Origin: CADEFX01 sp050260355 | Lineage (GTDB): Bacteria; Pseudomonadota; Alphaproteobacteria; Rhizobiales; Hyphomicrobiaceae | NCBI GenBank assembly: GCA_050260355.1 | Contig: JBLNBZ010000049.1 | Span: forward strand, 1 to 54,831 | DNA length: 54,831 nt | Direction: 5' to 3' | Part shown: positions 30,408-39,221 of the stretch, one piece after another | How positions within the stretch are numbered: the first letter of the stretch is position 1 | Layout of the letters: the number at the start of each line of letters is the position of its first letter | Notes under the pieces: generated by a model | The model's input: only the letters and a program-made list of their open reading frames with translations | Databases searched by the model: none | What the model was told of the DNA's origin: nothing | Made by a program: the position numbers and the translations under genes

Positions 30408-31607
30408 ATGTGGCGCATTATCAGATTTTTCGAATGGCACTCGCATGCCGGGGGGCGCGCGATGCGAAAGCGGCGAAGATATATTGCACACTGGTTATTT
30501 CTGGCTGTTGGCATCGTTCTGCTGCTTACAGCGGGAGTGGTCGCACTGCCTCTGCTGGTCGCCCACGGCTTGCTGAGTGGGGAATGGCAACATCGCATCC
30601 ACGACGCGCTTGAGTTCGTGCGACAGCTCGGCCCGACCGACGCGCAGATAAAGTTCGTTCTTTGGTTGGGCGGGATCGCCGGCAGCATTGCCGGTGCCGC
30701 GATTACGCTGTTGGTGAGCTGGCACTTCGCGGAAATGAACCTCCCGCAGCGGCTGGAAGACTTGGCGAAATCGAACTCGCGTGAGCATCTTCGTGTGCAG
30801 CCCAAGCTCATCGCAGTTGCGCAACGTGGCGTGGGCTCCATTCCAAATGACATCGAGACGAGCCGTGTGACGCTGCTGCGGAAGTGGATGAGCCGCTGGA
30901 ATGAGAAGGAGCAGGTGCGTATCCTTGCCGCGTCCTCGAAGCAGTTGGCCAAAGAGGCGTCGGCGCTCGCGGCAGCAACGCACGAAGTGCAGCAGAGACA
31001 AATCACCTCTCACCTGATCCGAGGCTACCAATACGCATCCGAAGGAGAGGACGAGAAGGCCTTCGAAGAGTTCGAGTTGGCGACAACGATCCGGCGCGAC
31101 AACGTTTTGTCTCGCGACATCGCGGCCGGCTGGGCGCGTCGCTTGAACAAGCAGCGGCGCGAAATGGAGATTCTCGAAGAATTGCAGAACGTGGCCCGCG
31201 AAGCACGATTGGACCTCGAGCACGCTCGCGCGCTGCGGCGGCAGGCGGAGCTCCTAGATAAGCGGAAAGATCAGACGGGTTGGAAGGAGGCGCGCGACCG
31301 CCTCAAAGTCGCGCGTAACCTGCTTCAGCCTCTCGTCGCCGACGTTGAAGTCAAGCACGAATTAGGGCGCGTACTAACCCTGTTTTGCGAGGTGCAGTGC
31401 CAGCGAGGGTTTGTCGGCAGATTGGGCGGCCCAAACGGCTGCTTGGCTCAGATGCTCGACTGCGTGTCCACCGTCACAAGGCTCACGAGACCCTCCGAGC
31501 CAGACGGAGAAGTATATGGCGCTGAGCGCGCCGTGCGGGTTGAAAAGTGGGTGGCCGATCTACAGGGCGATCCCGAAGCGGAGTCGGACGACAACGATGA
31601 GAAGTAG
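30408..31607 (+). CDS. Orphan membrane protein with long helical cytoplasmic part
   Basis: A 399-residue protein. Two membrane helices occur at about 28-53 (LFLAVGIVLLLTAGVVALPL) and 83-106 (VLWLGGIAGSIAGAAITLLV). The remainder is helical and charged, with a stretch that may be TPR-like (LIRGYQYASEGEDEKAFEEF) and a coiled coil at about 235-300. A start 18 codons later (MRKRRRYIAHW) is equally possible; neither has a strong ribosome binding site. It ends in an acidic DDNDEK tail. GC content is visibly lower than in its neighbours, hinting at recent acquisition. I do not recognise the family. Confidence 0.75.
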   Translation: MWRIIRFFEWHSHAGGRAMRKRRRYIAHWLFLAVGIVLLLTAGVVALPLLVAHGLLSGEWQHRIHDALEFVRQLGPTDAQIKFVLWLGGIAGSIAGAAITLLVSWHFAEMNLPQRLEDLAKSNSREHLRVQPKLIAVAQRGVGSIPNDIETSRVTLLRKWMSRWNEKEQVRILAASSKQLAKEASALAAATHEVQQRQITSHLIRGYQYASEGEDEKAFEEFELATTIRRDNVLSRDIAAGWARRLNKQRREMEILEELQNVAREARLDLEHARALRRQAELLDKRKDQTGWKEARDRLKVARNLLQPLVADVEVKHELGRVLTLFCEVQCQRGFVGRLGGPNGCLAQMLDCVSTVTRLTRPSEPDGEVYGAERAVRVEKWVADLQGDPEAESDDNDEK

Positions 31608-31620
31608 GCTCTCTTAATAG

Positions 31621-31893
31621 CTAAACGCCCCAGAGCCACCCAATGCCGCGGCCGATAACGAGCGCCGCCGCCGATGTCATGCTCGCATTGATTAGAGACG
31701 ATAAGAGCAGCACCCCGGGCACCGCCTCGCTGCCTCCGAGCTGTCGCAGAGCTACCGGGTGATTAGCGATCGAGATCAGGGAGAGAGCACTCGCCCCTGC
31801 CAAAAACGCCCACCACGAGAAATGCAGAACGCCTGCGGTGCACGTTCCGACGATAGTTGCATAAGCGAGGATGCCCTGCGCATGGCCGCGCAT
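31621..31893 (-). CDS. Small membrane protein, about three helices
   Basis: A 90-residue protein. The ATG of MRGHAQGILAYATIVG is chosen because GGAG lies 8 nt upstream. It has hydrophobic segments ILAYATIVGTCTAGVLHF, WAFLAGASALSLISIA and GVLLLSSLINASMTSAAALV, ending in GWLWGV. It converges closely with the preceding gene (gap 13 bp). Short membrane proteins of this size are frequent in Hyphomicrobiales; function unknown. Confidence 0.65.
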   Translation of the reverse strand: MRGHAQGILAYATIVGTCTAGVLHFSWWAFLAGASALSLISIANHPVALRQLGGSEAVPGVLLLSSLINASMTSAAALVIGRGIGWLWGV

Positions 31894-32155
31894 CGGTAGT
31901 CTCCGAATCATCGACGCGCACACCTTCAATTCAGCGCGTATCGCAGGATAGGCAAGTGCTCGCTGCAGGAGACGCACCCTGATTTGTGTGTTGTGGTGCT
32001 CGGGCCACGTCGGCGCGCCAGTGTTGCAGTTTCAAACCTGCTGTTCGTAGTATGGTTCCAGGTGCAAAAGACAGACGAGCCGCTGCAACCCGTGGTGACG
32101 GGTTGCCTTCACGACGCCGAACCTCGTCCAAATCGAACGCCCCGGGGAGACGCCC

Positions 32156-33199
32156 ATGCCGAAATTCCGCATCGTCACGCCTGCAGCCGCCTCCTTCACG
32201 ACAGCCGGCGGCGGCTACGCCTACGAGATGGAGGCGCTCGAGGGCTTCGACGCCGAGATGGTCGAATGCCCGGCTACGCAGGAGGGCTTCATCGCCGCAG
32301 CCAGGAACGCGGACGCGGTCTACGCCAAGGGGATGAAGTTCAACGCACAGATGATTCAGGCGCTCGAGGCATGCCGCATCATCGCGCTCGGCACCGTCGG
32401 CGTCGACTACGTGGACGTGGCGGCCGCCACCGAGAAAGGCATTCCGGTCACCAACTGTCCCGACACCTTCATCGAGGAGGTGGCCGACCACGCCATGATG
32501 CTGCTGCTCGCAACGCACAGGCGCGCGATCGAGCAGGACCGCATGGTGCGCGAGGGCCGCTGGACCGAGGGCCGGCCGCAACTGCTCAAGGTTCCGCGCC
32601 TCATGGGGCAGACGCTCGGCTTCATCGCCTTCGGCCGCGTCGCCCGGGCCACGGCCAAGCGCGCTAAGGCGTTCGGGCTTCGCTTGATGGCCTACGATCC
32701 GTTTCTCGACGAGTTGGCCATCGCCGCGGAAGGCGTCGAGCCTGCCAGTCTGTCGGAGGTCCTGAGCCAGTCGGATTTCATCTCCATGCACCTGCCGGCG
32801 ACGCCGGAGGCGGTCGGCTTCCTCAAGGAGAAGCATTTCAGGCAGATGAAGAAAACGGCGATCTTCATCAACACCGGCCGCGGTCCGACCGTGGATGAGC
32901 AAGCCCTCATCAAGGCCTTGCAGGAAGGCTGGATCGCGGGCGCAGGCCTCGACGTGTTCCAGGTGGAGCCGGTGAAGCCCGACAATCCGCTTATCAAGAT
33001 GCCGCACGTGGTGCTCTCGCCGCACAATGCATCCGCCTCCGCCCGCTTCGATCCGGCGCGCAAACGCCGCGTCGGCCAGGAGATCGCACTCGTTCTTTCC
33101 GGCCGCTGGCCGATGTCGTGCGTGAACCCGACCGTGCTGCCGGCAAGCGGGCTGCGGCGCTGGCAGCCGGTGTCGATGGAGCGTGGACCGAACGCCTAG
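32156..33199 (+). CDS. D-isomer-specific 2-hydroxyacid dehydrogenase
   Basis: A 347-residue protein with GGGGAGA before the ATG. The family fold is indicated by LGTVGVDYVDVAAATEKGI, the nucleotide-binding LGFIAFGRVARA (about 154-164), NTGRGPTVDE with Arg242, VEPVKPDNPL with Glu271, and LSPHNAS with His290. Arg, Glu and His are the catalytic triad of this family. The dinucleotide loop reads G-x-A-x-x-G, the middle Gly being Ala158, so cofactor preference may differ. It precedes a TRAP transporter on the same strand, suggesting oxidation or reduction of a 2-hydroxy or 2-oxo acid. The exact substrate is not evident. Confidence 0.9.
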   Translation: MPKFRIVTPAAASFTTAGGGYAYEMEALEGFDAEMVECPATQEGFIAAARNADAVYAKGMKFNAQMIQALEACRIIALGTVGVDYVDVAAATEKGIPVTNCPDTFIEEVADHAMMLLLATHRRAIEQDRMVREGRWTEGRPQLLKVPRLMGQTLGFIAFGRVARATAKRAKAFGLRLMAYDPFLDELAIAAEGVEPASLSEVLSQSDFISMHLPATPEAVGFLKEKHFRQMKKTAIFINTGRGPTVDEQALIKALQEGWIAGAGLDVFQVEPVKPDNPLIKMPHVVLSPHNASASARFDPARKRRVGQEIALVLSGRWPMSCVNPTVLPASGLRRWQPVSMERGPNA

Positions 33200-33319
33200 C
33201 GCGGATCGCCACAAGAGCAGGCGCGGCAAGCATCGCAGCCCTATCCCGAGGTCCGTATTGACCCTGTGCGCTGGTGGTTGACCGGCGCCCGAGGCGAAAT
33301 GCGCCTTGCTCGACAGACC

Positions 33320-33340
33320 AGCGCCCTCTAAGAGGGCGCT
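33320..33340. other. Perfect hairpin upstream of the TRAP genes
   Basis: AGCGCCCTC-TAA-GAGGGCGCT, a 9-bp stem with a 3-nt loop, lies 120 bp after the dehydrogenase stop and 131 bp before dctP. The T content afterwards is weak (TCAGTTCT), so it could be a leaky terminator for the dehydrogenase or an operator for the TRAP genes. Confidence 0.45.
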
Positions 33341-33471
33341 TCAGTTCTGCCTGCCATGCGCCATCTGCATCGATCGTCGCTTGTGGCCCGTGAACGGGTT
33401 TGCGACTGTCGATCCAGGTTTGCCATCGCCAAAGCAAGAGACGCTTACCGTTTGAATCCGGAGGAAATACC

Positions 33472-34479
33472 ATGAGGAGATTGACGAGGCGCCAGTTCGT
33501 GGGGGCTGCGGCCGGCGCCGTGCCGCTGGTTTATATTTCGAAGGCGTTCGGCGCCGAGTTCTCGCTCAAGTACGCCAACAATTCGCCCGTCACGCACCCT
33601 CTCACCATTTTCACGACCAAGGCCATCGAGCGCATCAAGGCCGAGACCAACGGCGCGGTCGAGATCGAGATCTTTCCCAACAATCAGCTCGGCGGCGACA
33701 CGGCGATGCTGTCGCAGTTGCGCGAAGGCTCGATCGACTTTTTCACCCTCTCCGGCCTGATCCTCGCCACGGTCGTCCCGGCCGCCTCCATCAACGGCAT
33801 CGGCTTCGCCTGGAAGGACTACGACACGGTGTGGAAGGGCATGGACGGCGAGCTCGGCGCCTATGTGCGGCGCCAGATCGCCAAGGCCGGCCTCTACGCC
33901 TTCGAGAAGATGTACGACAACGGCTATCGCCAGATCACCACCTCGACGAAGCCGATCCTGCAGCCCGCCGACCTCAAGGGCCTGAAGATCCGTGTCCCGC
34001 CATCTCCGCTGTGGACCTCGATGTTCAAGGCGTTCGGCTCGGCGCCCGCCAGCATCAACTTCTCGGAGACCTATTCGGCCCTACAGACCAAGGTGGTCGA
34101 GGGGCAGGAGAACCCGCTCGCGATCATCAAGGCGGCCAAGCTCTACGAGGTGCAGAAGTATCTGTCCCAGACCAACCACATGTGGGACGGCTTCTGGATG
34201 CTGGCCAACGGCAAGACCTGGGACAAGCTGCCGGCCAACGTGAAGCAGGTCATCTCCAAGCACTTCAACCAGGCCGCCATCGAGCAGCGCGCCGAGATCT
34301 TCGCCCAGAACAATTCGCTGCAGGCCGAGCTCGAGAAGTCCGGCATGCAGTTCAACAAGGTCGATCCCGAGCCATTCCGCAAGGCCCTCGTCGACGCCGG
34401 CTTCTACAAGGAGTGGCAGGGCAAGTACGGTGCGGATGCCTGGGCCATCCTCGAAAAAGTGACGACGAAGCTCGGCTAG
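33472..34479 (+). CDS. TRAP transporter substrate-binding protein, DctP family, Tat-exported
   Basis: A 335-residue protein with GGAGG before the ATG. The N-terminus is a twin-arginine signal (MRRLTRRQFVGAAAG) with cleavage near AFGA-E. The mature part follows DctP proteins: YANNSPVTHPLTIFTTKAIE, VEIEIFPNNQLGG, and DLKGLKIRVPPSPLWTSMFKA, where Arg174 is the conserved carboxylate-binding arginine, then GQENPLAII. It captures an organic acid in the periplasm and passes it to the fused DctQM permease 9 nt downstream. Substrate unknown; a 2-hydroxy acid is a guess from the neighbouring dehydrogenase. Confidence 0.94.
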   Translation: MRRLTRRQFVGAAAGAVPLVYISKAFGAEFSLKYANNSPVTHPLTIFTTKAIERIKAETNGAVEIEIFPNNQLGGDTAMLSQLREGSIDFFTLSGLILATVVPAASINGIGFAWKDYDTVWKGMDGELGAYVRRQIAKAGLYAFEKMYDNGYRQITTSTKPILQPADLKGLKIRVPPSPLWTSMFKAFGSAPASINFSETYSALQTKVVEGQENPLAIIKAAKLYEVQKYLSQTNHMWDGFWMLANGKTWDKLPANVKQVISKHFNQAAIEQRAEIFAQNNSLQAELEKSGMQFNKVDPEPFRKALVDAGFYKEWQGKYGADAWAILEKVTTKLG

Positions 34480-34488
34480 GACGATGGC

Positions 34489-36369
34489 ATGACGCCCGGA
34501 GCAGAAGCGGCTGGCCGCCACGCAGTCGGTCGGCCGCGGCTGAGGGGCATCGAGATCGGCATTACGCGGTCGGTCGAGGTACTGGCCGCTTTCATCATGC
34601 TGATCGAGACGCTCGTGCTGTTCGGCGGCGTCGTCAGCCGGCTACTGCGCCATCCGTTCACATGGTCGGATGAGTTCGCCTCGATCCTGTTCCTGTGGCT
34701 AGCCATGTTCGGGTCGGTGATCGCCCTCCAGCGGGGCGAGCACATGCGCCTGACGACCTTCGTCACGTGGGCGGCGCCGGCGCTGCGCGGCGTCCTCGAT
34801 GCCCTGGGGATGGTCGTGCCGATCGCGTTCCTCGTGTGGCTGCTGCCCTATGCCATGGAGCACACGATCAGCGAGGCAGTCGTCAGCACGCCCTCGCTCG
34901 AGTGGTCGGCATCAACGAAGATCGCCGCGATCCCTGTCGGTGCCGCGCTGATGATCGCGCTCTCGCTGATTCGCCTGCTGGAGGCGGTGCGCCTGCGCGA
35001 CCTTGTCATCGCGGTGCTGATCGTCGCTGCAGTTGCGGTCGCGCTGTGGTTGGGCACTCCGGCCCTCAAGGCCATGGGCAAGGCCAATCTCATCGTTTTC
35101 TTCATCGTCCTGGTCGGCGTCTGCGTGCTCATCGGCGCGCCGATCGGCTTCGCGTTTGGATTGGCGACGCTGGCCTATCTGGCGACCGTCTCGCGTGCAC
35201 CGCTGACGATTATCGTCAGCCGCATGGACGAAGGCATGTCGCACATCGTGCTGCTGTCGGTTCCGCTGTTCGTGTTCCTCGGCTACCTCATCGAGGGGAC
35301 GGGACTGGCGCGATCGATGGTCGTCTTTCTTGCCGCCCTCGTCGGACACGTGCGCGCAGGCCTCGCCTATGTTCTGCTTGCGGCCATCTATCTCGTGTCC
35401 GGCATCTCGGGCTCCAAGGCCGCCGACATGGCAGCCGTCGCGCCCGTTCTCTTTCCCGAGATGAAGCAGCGCGGTTACAAGCCCGGCGAGCTCGTCGCGC
35501 TGCTGTCGTCCTCGGGGGCGATGTCGGAGACCATTCCCCCCTCGCTCGTTCTCATAACGCTCGGCTCGGTCGTCGCCGGCGTCTCCATTGCCGATCTTTT
35601 CATCGGCGGGCTCCTGCCGGCCCTGATCCTGGCGCTCGCGCTGTGCGTCGTCTGCTGGTGGCGCTTCCGCGATATCGACATGTCGAGCGTCGAGCCCGCG
35701 ACTTGGGGAGAGGTCGCACGCACCTTCCTGCTCGCGCTTCCGGCCTTGACGCTTCCAATCGCCATCCGCACGGCGGTGGTCGAGGGATGGGCGACCGCGA
35801 CCGAGGTCTCCGCGCTCGGCATCGGCTGGACCTTCGTGATCGGCCTCGTGTTCGCTCCGCTTCTGAAACAGAAATTTCCCTGGAACCGGCTGTTCGAGAT
35901 GCTGGTGGCGACCGCGGCGCTGTCCGGCGCCATTCTCATCATCATCGGCGCCGCGACCGGCATGTCCTGGGCGCTGACGCAGTCGGGCTTCTCGCGACAG
36001 CTCGCCGAGATGATGGCGGCGGTGCCCGGCGGCAGCGCCGGCTTCCTCGGCATCTCGATCTTGGCGTTCGTGGTGCTGGGCTCGATCCTGGAAGGAATTC
36101 CGGCGATCGTCCTGTTCGGCCCCCTGCTGTTTCCGATCGCGCACCAGTTCGGCATCCACGAGGTGCACTACGCGATGGTCGTCATCCTCGCCATGGGAAT
36201 TGGCTTGTTCGCGCCGCCCTTCGGCGTCGGCTACTTCGCCGCCTGCGCCATCGGCAAGGTCAATCCGGACGAGGGTGCGCGGCCGATCTGGGCCTACCTG
36301 GCGGCACTCCTCGTGGGATTGATCGTCGTGGCGGCCTTTCCTGTGCTCTCGACGGCATTTCTTCGTTGA
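34489..36369 (+). CDS. TRAP transporter fused small and large permease (DctQM)
   Basis: A 626-residue membrane protein. Residues about 25-165 are the DctQ-like four-helix part with HPFTWSDEFASILFLWLAMF and GEHMRLTTF. After a linker, residues about 195-626 are DctM with VCVLIGAPIGFAFGLATLAYL, SVPLFVFLGYLIEGTG, SGISGSKAADMAAVAPVLFP and GAMSETIPPSLVLITLGS. This fused form is common. It imports, with a Na+ or H+ gradient, the acid bound by the DctP protein encoded just upstream. Confidence 0.93.
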   Translation: MTPGAEAAGRHAVGRPRLRGIEIGITRSVEVLAAFIMLIETLVLFGGVVSRLLRHPFTWSDEFASILFLWLAMFGSVIALQRGEHMRLTTFVTWAAPALRGVLDALGMVVPIAFLVWLLPYAMEHTISEAVVSTPSLEWSASTKIAAIPVGAALMIALSLIRLLEAVRLRDLVIAVLIVAAVAVALWLGTPALKAMGKANLIVFFIVLVGVCVLIGAPIGFAFGLATLAYLATVSRAPLTIIVSRMDEGMSHIVLLSVPLFVFLGYLIEGTGLARSMVVFLAALVGHVRAGLAYVLLAAIYLVSGISGSKAADMAAVAPVLFPEMKQRGYKPGELVALLSSSGAMSETIPPSLVLITLGSVVAGVSIADLFIGGLLPALILALALCVVCWWRFRDIDMSSVEPATWGEVARTFLLALPALTLPIAIRTAVVEGWATATEVSALGIGWTFVIGLVFAPLLKQKFPWNRLFEMLVATAALSGAILIIIGAATGMSWALTQSGFSRQLAEMMAAVPGGSAGFLGISILAFVVLGSILEGIPAIVLFGPLLFPIAHQFGIHEVHYAMVVILAMGIGLFAPPFGVGYFAACAIGKVNPDEGARPIWAYLAALLVGLIVVAAFPVLSTAFLR

Positions 36370-36409
36370 CCAGCCCCGCGGCCTGCCGGCGCCCCCAAGT
36401 CCTCGCGCC

Positions 36410-37933
36410 TCATGCGTCGCGCCGGCGTCCGCCGAGCATCAGCACCAGCGGGATGGCCACCACCGACATGGCGGTGTAAAGGACGAACGCGTTCATATAG
36501 CCGAGCATGGCCGCCTGCCGGTTGACCTCCTTTGCAATCTTCGCCATGCCGGCCGCGGTCTCGGCCGACCATGCCCCCATGACAGAGGGTAGCGTCAGCG
36601 CCTTGTTGTAGGGCGAGAGCAGCTCCATCATGCGGCTGTAGTTGGCGCCGGTCGTGCGCACGATCTCGGCAACCGAGATCGAGATGAAGAAGCTGCTGCC
36701 GATGCTGCGCATCAGGTGCAGCACGGAGATCCCCTCCGGACGCAACGAGTGATCCAGCGTCCTGAATGCCGTTGTGACGATCGGTGTCCAAATCAACCCG
36801 ACGGCAAGCCCCTGCAGGTAGACGTTGGCGCACAGGCTCGACAGCGACGCATCGAGATTGAGGCTCGTCAGCCAGAGACCGGACACGATCTGCATGCCGA
36901 AGCCCGCGACCATGCCCACCCGCGGATCGAACCGCTGACCGAAGATCGAGAGGAACGAGCCGCTCAACACCCCCGCGCCGCGCCAGCTCACGACGAAGCC
37001 GATCAGACCATCGGGAAAGCCGAGCTCGTTCTGCAGCAGCGGCGGCAGCAGCACCATGGGCGTGAAGTTCAGCATCCCGAAGATGACGATCAGTGAAATC
37101 CCGATGATGTAGTTGCGGTCGAGCAGCAGCCGCGGGCTCAGAAACGGATTGCGCGTGGTGACGCTGTGCGCGACGAAAATGTAGAGGGCGAGGACTGCAA
37201 TGCAGGTCTCGACGACGATCTCTCGCGAGTCGAACCAGTCGAGCCGCTGTCCGCGCGACAACACGAGCTGGGTTGCAGCAATGGCGACCGACAGCGACAG
37301 GAAGCCGATCCAGTCGAGCGAGATCTTCCGCAGCCGGGCTTCCGGGGGCAGCGCGAAGTAGGCCGCCGTGCAGGCAGCCAGCGCCACCGGCACGATCATG
37401 AAGAACCCCCAGCGCCAGCCGTATGCCTCCGCCAGGTAACCCGCGATGGTCGGCCCGAGCACAGGGCCGATCGTATTCGTCGTGCCGAAGATCGAGATGA
37501 CCAGCCCGTGCTGGGACCGGGGAAACACGTCCAGCAGAACGCTCTGGCCGAGCGGTTGTATGGGTGCGCCCGCCGCGCCCTGCACCAGTCGCCACACCAC
37601 GAGCCCCTCGAGCGAGTGGGCGAGGCCGCACATGATGGTCGCGAACGAGAAGCCGGCGAGGCTCCAGAACTGCACGCGGCCGCGGCCGAAGCGCGCGACC
37701 AGCCAGCCGGTCGTCGGCATGGTGACGGCCGTAGCAAGGATGTAGAACGTCACGGCCCAGGACACCTCGTCCTGGGTCGCAGACAGTGCGCCTTGAACTT
37801 GAGGCAGGATCGCCGCGACCGAGAAGGTCGCCGCGTTGAACGCGCTCGACGCCACGACGACCGTGACCAGCACAAAGATGCGCCGGGAGAACGTCAGCTG
37901 CAGCGCTGGCTGTTCCTCGTCGTGCCCTGTCAC
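36410..37933 (-). CDS. MFS multidrug exporter, DHA2 (EmrB/QacA) type
   Basis: A 507-residue protein with 14 hydrophobic segments. It has the MFS motif A-like GWLVARFGRGRVQFWSLAGF and the motif C region NTIGPVLGPTIAGYLAEAYG. The preferred start is the GTG of VTGHDEEQPAL; a TTG 12 codons upstream is possible, and neither has a strong ribosome binding site. It lacks the neighbouring membrane-fusion gene (emrA) usual in tripartite systems. It converges with the TRAP permease (40 bp gap). Substrates unknown. Confidence 0.88.
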   Translation of the reverse strand: MTGHDEEQPALQLTFSRRIFVLVTVVVASSAFNAATFSVAAILPQVQGALSATQDEVSWAVTFYILATAVTMPTTGWLVARFGRGRVQFWSLAGFSFATIMCGLAHSLEGLVVWRLVQGAAGAPIQPLGQSVLLDVFPRSQHGLVISIFGTTNTIGPVLGPTIAGYLAEAYGWRWGFFMIVPVALAACTAAYFALPPEARLRKISLDWIGFLSLSVAIAATQLVLSRGQRLDWFDSREIVVETCIAVLALYIFVAHSVTTRNPFLSPRLLLDRNYIIGISLIVIFGMLNFTPMVLLPPLLQNELGFPDGLIGFVVSWRGAGVLSGSFLSIFGQRFDPRVGMVAGFGMQIVSGLWLTSLNLDASLSSLCANVYLQGLAVGLIWTPIVTTAFRTLDHSLRPEGISVLHLMRSIGSSFFISISVAEIVRTTGANYSRMMELLSPYNKALTLPSVMGAWSAETAAGMAKIAKEVNRQAAMLGYMNAFVLYTAMSVVAIPLVLMLGGRRRDA

Positions 37934-38116
37934 ACCCGATCGGTCCGTCGTAACCCCTCTACCGGGCAAGGCTTAGCACGGCAAATGTCGTCGAAGTATC
38001 ACATACGGATCAAAGCAGCCCTCTGCTGAAGGAATGAATGTGTCCGCCCGTCGAGGTGCTGCTTTGCAGCGCCGAGGCGCCACGGCAAGCCCCTGCCCGC
38101 CGCGGCGGCTGAAGGA

Positions 38117-39061
38117 TCAGATCGGCGCAGCGGGGCATCCGTCCCGGCGCTGCCACACATCGAGGAGATATGTCGCCGCCGCGCGAACAACGGGCGGCGC
38201 GTACAGGATCTTGCGATGCCCCAGGCCGTCGAAGCCTTGCAGGCTCGCCGATCGGCAGCAGGCTGCAATTTGCCGCGCATTCTCGAAGGGGACCTCGTTG
38301 TCGTCGAGCCCATGCAGAAGCAGCGCCGGCTGGCCCGTGGCCGTCAACAGGTTGGAGCCCGTGAACTCATCGATACTGCGCTGCGCCAGGCGTTCGAGAC
38401 GATGCTCATAGGCACGCTGCGCCGCTGCAGAAAGCCCTTGCTCCGCCGCGAACCTGCTCGTCACCTCGGAGAACCGGTTCGGCATCGAGACGAGCACGAA
38501 CCCCATGAACGGGAAGGGGCGCGGCATCGGCGGCCCGCCCCCACCGGCAAGCAGCGCCGCAAGCCCGCCGAGAGAATGCGTCACCGCGAAGTGGATCGGG
38601 CCCAGCGCCTCCGCGACCTCACGCACCGCATGCGCGCAGGCGATGAGGCTCGTGCGCCTGCCCGTGCTCTTGCCGTGGGCCGGACAGTCGAACATGACAA
38701 CACGAAATCCCCGGCGGCGGAAGTGCTCGGAGAACGCGCTCATGAAGGATGTCTCGCCGGTCCAGCCGTGGACCATGAGCACGCTGGCCCCGTTCGGCGC
38801 ACCCTCCGGCGTGAGAACGTAGGCCTGGACAATGCCTTCGCTCGTGAAGACCCTCACCGCTGAGGCCTGCCGCAGGTGGAAGCGTGCCCGCACGGCAAGT
38901 TGCTCATGGTCCGGGCTGCGGTACCGCGACAAATGCGGAGTACAAAATCTTCGGTAAGCGACGGCTCCCCTGAGGTTGGCCAGGAAACCTCTGGGAAGGC
39001 GAAAGATCTTGTCGATCGTACCGTCGAGGGTGTGATTGAGGTGCCGAGACACGGCACTCAT
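38117..39061 (-). CDS. Alpha/beta hydrolase
   Basis: About 314 residues, starting at MSAVSRHLNHTLDG; a GTG 14 codons earlier is an alternative. Fold features are LMVHGWTGETSFM (oxyanion loop), VVMFDCPAHGKSTGRR, the nucleophile elbow in AVTHSLGGLAALL (Ser about 163), LLHGLDDNEVPFENA with the acid residue, and DGLGHRKILY with the catalytic His. The nucleophile motif is T-H-S-L-G-G, a variant of G-x-S-x-G. Substrate unknown; esterase or lipase-like activity is possible. No signal peptide. Confidence 0.85.
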   Translation of the reverse strand: MSAVSRHLNHTLDGTIDKIFRLPRGFLANLRGAVAYRRFCTPHLSRYRSPDHEQLAVRARFHLRQASAVRVFTSEGIVQAYVLTPEGAPNGASVLMVHGWTGETSFMSAFSEHFRRRGFRVVMFDCPAHGKSTGRRTSLIACAHAVREVAEALGPIHFAVTHSLGGLAALLAGGGGPPMPRPFPFMGFVLVSMPNRFSEVTSRFAAEQGLSAAAQRAYEHRLERLAQRSIDEFTGSNLLTATGQPALLLHGLDDNEVPFENARQIAACCRSASLQGFDGLGHRKILYAPPVVRAAATYLLDVWQRRDGCPAAPI

Positions 39062-39221
39062 GTAGGGTCTCGCTGACGCCCGGCCAAGATGGTTCGCCTG
39101 CACGCAATTTGTGCATGACGATCAGCCGCGGTGCGACCTGACACGGGTTGCCGCACCGTTGCAGCTTCCGCCCGGCGTCTTAACCATATCCGCGTACGGC
39201 GACCACCGACGCCGGCCCGCG

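Noticed and set aside
34912..36168. A 418-codon minus-strand frame opposite the TRAP permease
   Set aside because: Shadow of the DctQM gene; the product is Arg/Asp/His-rich and without any recognisable fold.
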